This document shows positions 7,189 to 8,256 of a stretch of 8,256 nucleotides of DNA, piece by piece. The notes below the pieces were generated by a model. It had not been told where the DNA came from and ran no database searches. It saw only the letters and a program-made list of their open reading frames with translations. Made by a program: the position numbers and the translations under genes. The DNA comes from an uncultured Collinsella sp. (GTDB lineage Bacteria > Actinomycetota > Coriobacteriia > Coriobacteriales > Coriobacteriaceae): NCBI GenBank assembly GCA_900544465.1, contig UQVT01000081.1, positions 1 to 8,256 on the forward strand. Direction: 5' to 3'. Position 1 is the stretch's first letter; every line of letters starts with the position of its first letter.

Positions 7189-7422
7189 GGGAAGCCGCGT
7201 CCCGCTTTGAAGGCTCGGAACGGGATGTGGTTTCCGAAACGGGGGCCGTTGGGAAACTGTGTCCCGGAATGGGCGCTCAGAGTGGGATGCAGTTTCCGCG
7301 AGAGACCCGTTGCGGAAACGGTATCCCAGAATCGGCGTTCAAGACGGGGCGCTCTTTCCGAAACATGGCCCTGAGGGAAGCTGCGTCCCGGTCTGAGTCG
7401 GGACTGCGGGACACAGCTTCCC
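7189..7422. repeat. Regular array of eight 16-bp elements in alternating orientation (four 62-bp units)
   Basis: Forward elements (A) start at 7189, 7251, 7313 and 7375; an example is GGGAAACTGTGTCCCG at 7251-7266. Inverted elements (B) start at 7221, 7283, 7345 and 7407; an example is TGGGATGCAGTTTCCG at 7283-7298. Start-to-start steps are 32, 30, 32, 30, 32, 30, 32. Spacers after A are 16 bp and partly alike (GAATGGGCGCTCAGAG at 7267, GAATCGGCGTTCAAGA at 7329). Spacers after B are 14 bp. The whole is therefore best read as four diverged tandem copies of a 62-bp unit, the last lacking its final spacer. Each element also has short GGGA/TCCC-like ends. The third B element (7345) is the most diverged. 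No element was found at the expected next positions on either side. The array lies between the antiporter stop and the shared terminator, so it is probably in the antiporter mRNA's 3' untranslated region. Function unknown; no similarity to a named repeat family can be claimed without a search. Confidence 0.88.
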
Positions 7423-7432
7423 TTTCAAACAG

Positions 7433-7478
7433 AAGAAGGCGCGCTGCCTGCAGTTGATGCAGACGGCGCGCCTTCTTT
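7433..7478. terminator. Bidirectional intrinsic terminator shared by the antiporter and SDR genes
   Basis: AAGAAGGCGCGC (7433-7444) pairs perfectly with GCGCGCCTTCTT (7466-7477). Above a short imperfect segment the stem resumes with CTGCA (7448-7452) against TGCAG (7458-7462), around a five-base loop. The plus-strand transcript continues TGTTGG after TTCTT. The minus-strand transcript continues CTGTTTG after CTTCTT. Both runs are T-rich but short. The hairpin lies 42 bp beyond the SDR stop and about 260 bp beyond the antiporter stop, between convergent genes. Confidence 0.8.
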
Positions 7479-7519
7479 GTTGGACTATGTTGAGGCTGGG
7501 AGCTGAGGCTTGTGGTCCC

Positions 7520-8256
7520 TTAAGAGCGGGCGGCTCCGTCGACGGGGAGCACGGCGCCCGTGACGTAGGAGGACATGTCGCTCGCCAGGAAAACAAAGGC
7601 GTTGGCGACATCCTCGGGCTCGCCCATGCGACCCAGCGGAATGGTGGCGATGATGGGCTTAATAACCTCTTCGGGCAGGTTAGCGACCATATCGGTTTTG
7701 GTTACGCCGGGTGCAACGGCATTGACGCGAATGCCCACGGGGGCGAGCTCGCGCGAGAGCGACTGGACCATACCGTTGACGGCAAACTTGGACGTGGGGT
7801 AACCGACGCCGGAGGGCTGGCCGTACTTGGCGACCATCGAGCTTGTGGTAGTGATGGTGCCGCCGTGGCCGGCCTCGGTCATGATCTTGGCGGCAGCCTG
7901 GTGGCCATTAAAGACGGCGACGACGTTAAGGTCCATGACCTTTGCGAACTCCTCGGCCGTGTAGTCCAAGAGGGGTGAACGCTGGGAGATACCGGCATTG
8001 TTGACGACCGTGTCCAAGCCGCCCATGTCGGATGCAGCCTGGGTAAAGGCCTCGGTCACGGCTTCGAGTGAGGTGAGGTCGCAGGAGCGGCCCCAGACCT
8101 TGGCGTCGGGATAGGCGGCTGTCAGCTTCTCAACGGCCGCATCGGCGGTCTCTTGACGCGAGCCAAAGACAGTGACGGAGGCGCCCTCCTCGATAAAACG
8201 GCAGGCGATGGCATAGCCGATACCGCGCGTGCCTCCGGTGATGATTGCTTTCTTGC
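7520..8256 (-). CDS. Short-chain dehydrogenase/reductase (SDR), 5' end outside the window
   Basis: This is a classical SDR oxidoreductase using NAD(P)(H); 244 residues are visible. The frame stays open to the window edge, so the true start lies just beyond it; only about 5-10 residues should be missing. Counting from the first full codon (8254), the cofactor motif TGGTRGIG is at 6-13. VVNNAG and the DLNVVAVF segment with the structural Asn follow. The catalytic set is complete: Ser139 in TSSM, and Tyr152 and Lys156 in YPTSK. The end (YVTGAVLPVDGAARS) is the usual SDR C-terminus. Basic residues Arg10 in the glycine loop and Arg after the second strand (VFGSR) hint at NADPH preference. It resembles the FabG/glucose-1-dehydrogenase type in form, but the substrate cannot be named. 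It does not resemble my memory of the Collinsella 7-beta-hydroxysteroid dehydrogenase. An internal GTG at 8059 would drop the cofactor motif and is not the start. Confidence 0.93.
   Translation of the reverse strand, partial: KKAIITGGTRGIGYAIACRFIEEGASVTVFGSRQETADAAVEKLTAAYPDAKVWGRSCDLTSLEAVTEAFTQAASDMGGLDTVVNNAGISQRSPLLDYTAEEFAKVMDLNVVAVFNGHQAAAKIMTEAGHGGTITTTSSMVAKYGQPSGVGYPTSKFAVNGMVQSLSRELAPVGIRVNAVAPGVTKTDMVANLPEEVIKPIIATIPLGRMGEPEDVANAFVFLASDMSSYVTGAVLPVDGAARS

Noticed and set aside
7189..7422. CRISPR array
   Set aside because: The elements alternate in orientation, differ from each other, and are separated by only 14-16 bp; no cas gene is near.
7137..7457. A 106-codon plus-strand open frame across the repeat array
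   Set aside because: It starts inside the antiporter gene, has no ribosome site noted, and is built from a 62-bp repeat whose length is not a multiple of three, so successive copies are read in different frames. It looks like chance read-through of non-coding repeats.
7520..8059. Short SDR gene starting at GTG 8059
   Set aside because: The frame continues upstream and encodes the essential TGGTRGIG cofactor motif, so 8059 is internal.

Overview
The window looks like a chromosomal segment of a high-GC Gram-positive gut bacterium of the Coriobacteriia, most likely Collinsella or a close relative. This rests on the G+C-rich third codon positions, on recalled resemblance of the proteins to that group, and on a single-chain clade II-type (Clostridium/Coriobacteria style) FGAM synthase. 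The genus is an inference; no database search was possible. Five protein genes are visible. Two run off the window ends. No RNA gene, CRISPR array, insertion sequence or phage gene was seen.

Layout: (1) Positions 1-545, plus strand: the C-terminal part of a membrane-anchored GGDEF diguanylate cyclase. (2) Positions 646-1581, minus strand: a ten-helix EamA/DMT-family transporter, convergent with the GGDEF gene; a terminator hairpin lies between them. (3) Positions 1681-5427, minus strand: purL, a full-length 1248-residue FGAM synthase of de novo purine synthesis, followed by a strong intrinsic terminator that separates it from the EamA gene. (4) Positions 5428-5611: a divergent promoter region. 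(5) Positions 5612-7174, plus strand: a CPA2-type monovalent cation:proton antiporter with a charged cytoplasmic tail. (6) Positions 7175-7519: a non-coding gap that holds the most unusual structure here, a strictly spaced array of eight 16-bp elements in alternating orientation (7189-7422), then a large bidirectional terminator hairpin (7433-7478). (7) Positions 7520-8256, minus strand: a short-chain dehydrogenase/reductase lacking only its first few residues.

The genes do not form one pathway. They are housekeeping (purL), signalling (GGDEF), transport (EamA, antiporter) and redox (SDR) functions in mostly single-gene transcription units, each separated by a recognisable terminator or a divergent promoter region.

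The best candidate for something undescribed is the array at 7189-7422. Element starts step by 32, 30, 32, 30, 32, 30 and 32 bp, so it is four diverged tandem copies of a 62-bp unit. It lies where the antiporter mRNA's 3' untranslated region should be. Neighbouring elements can pair into hairpins, and most non-Watson-Crick positions are G-U on the plus-strand RNA.
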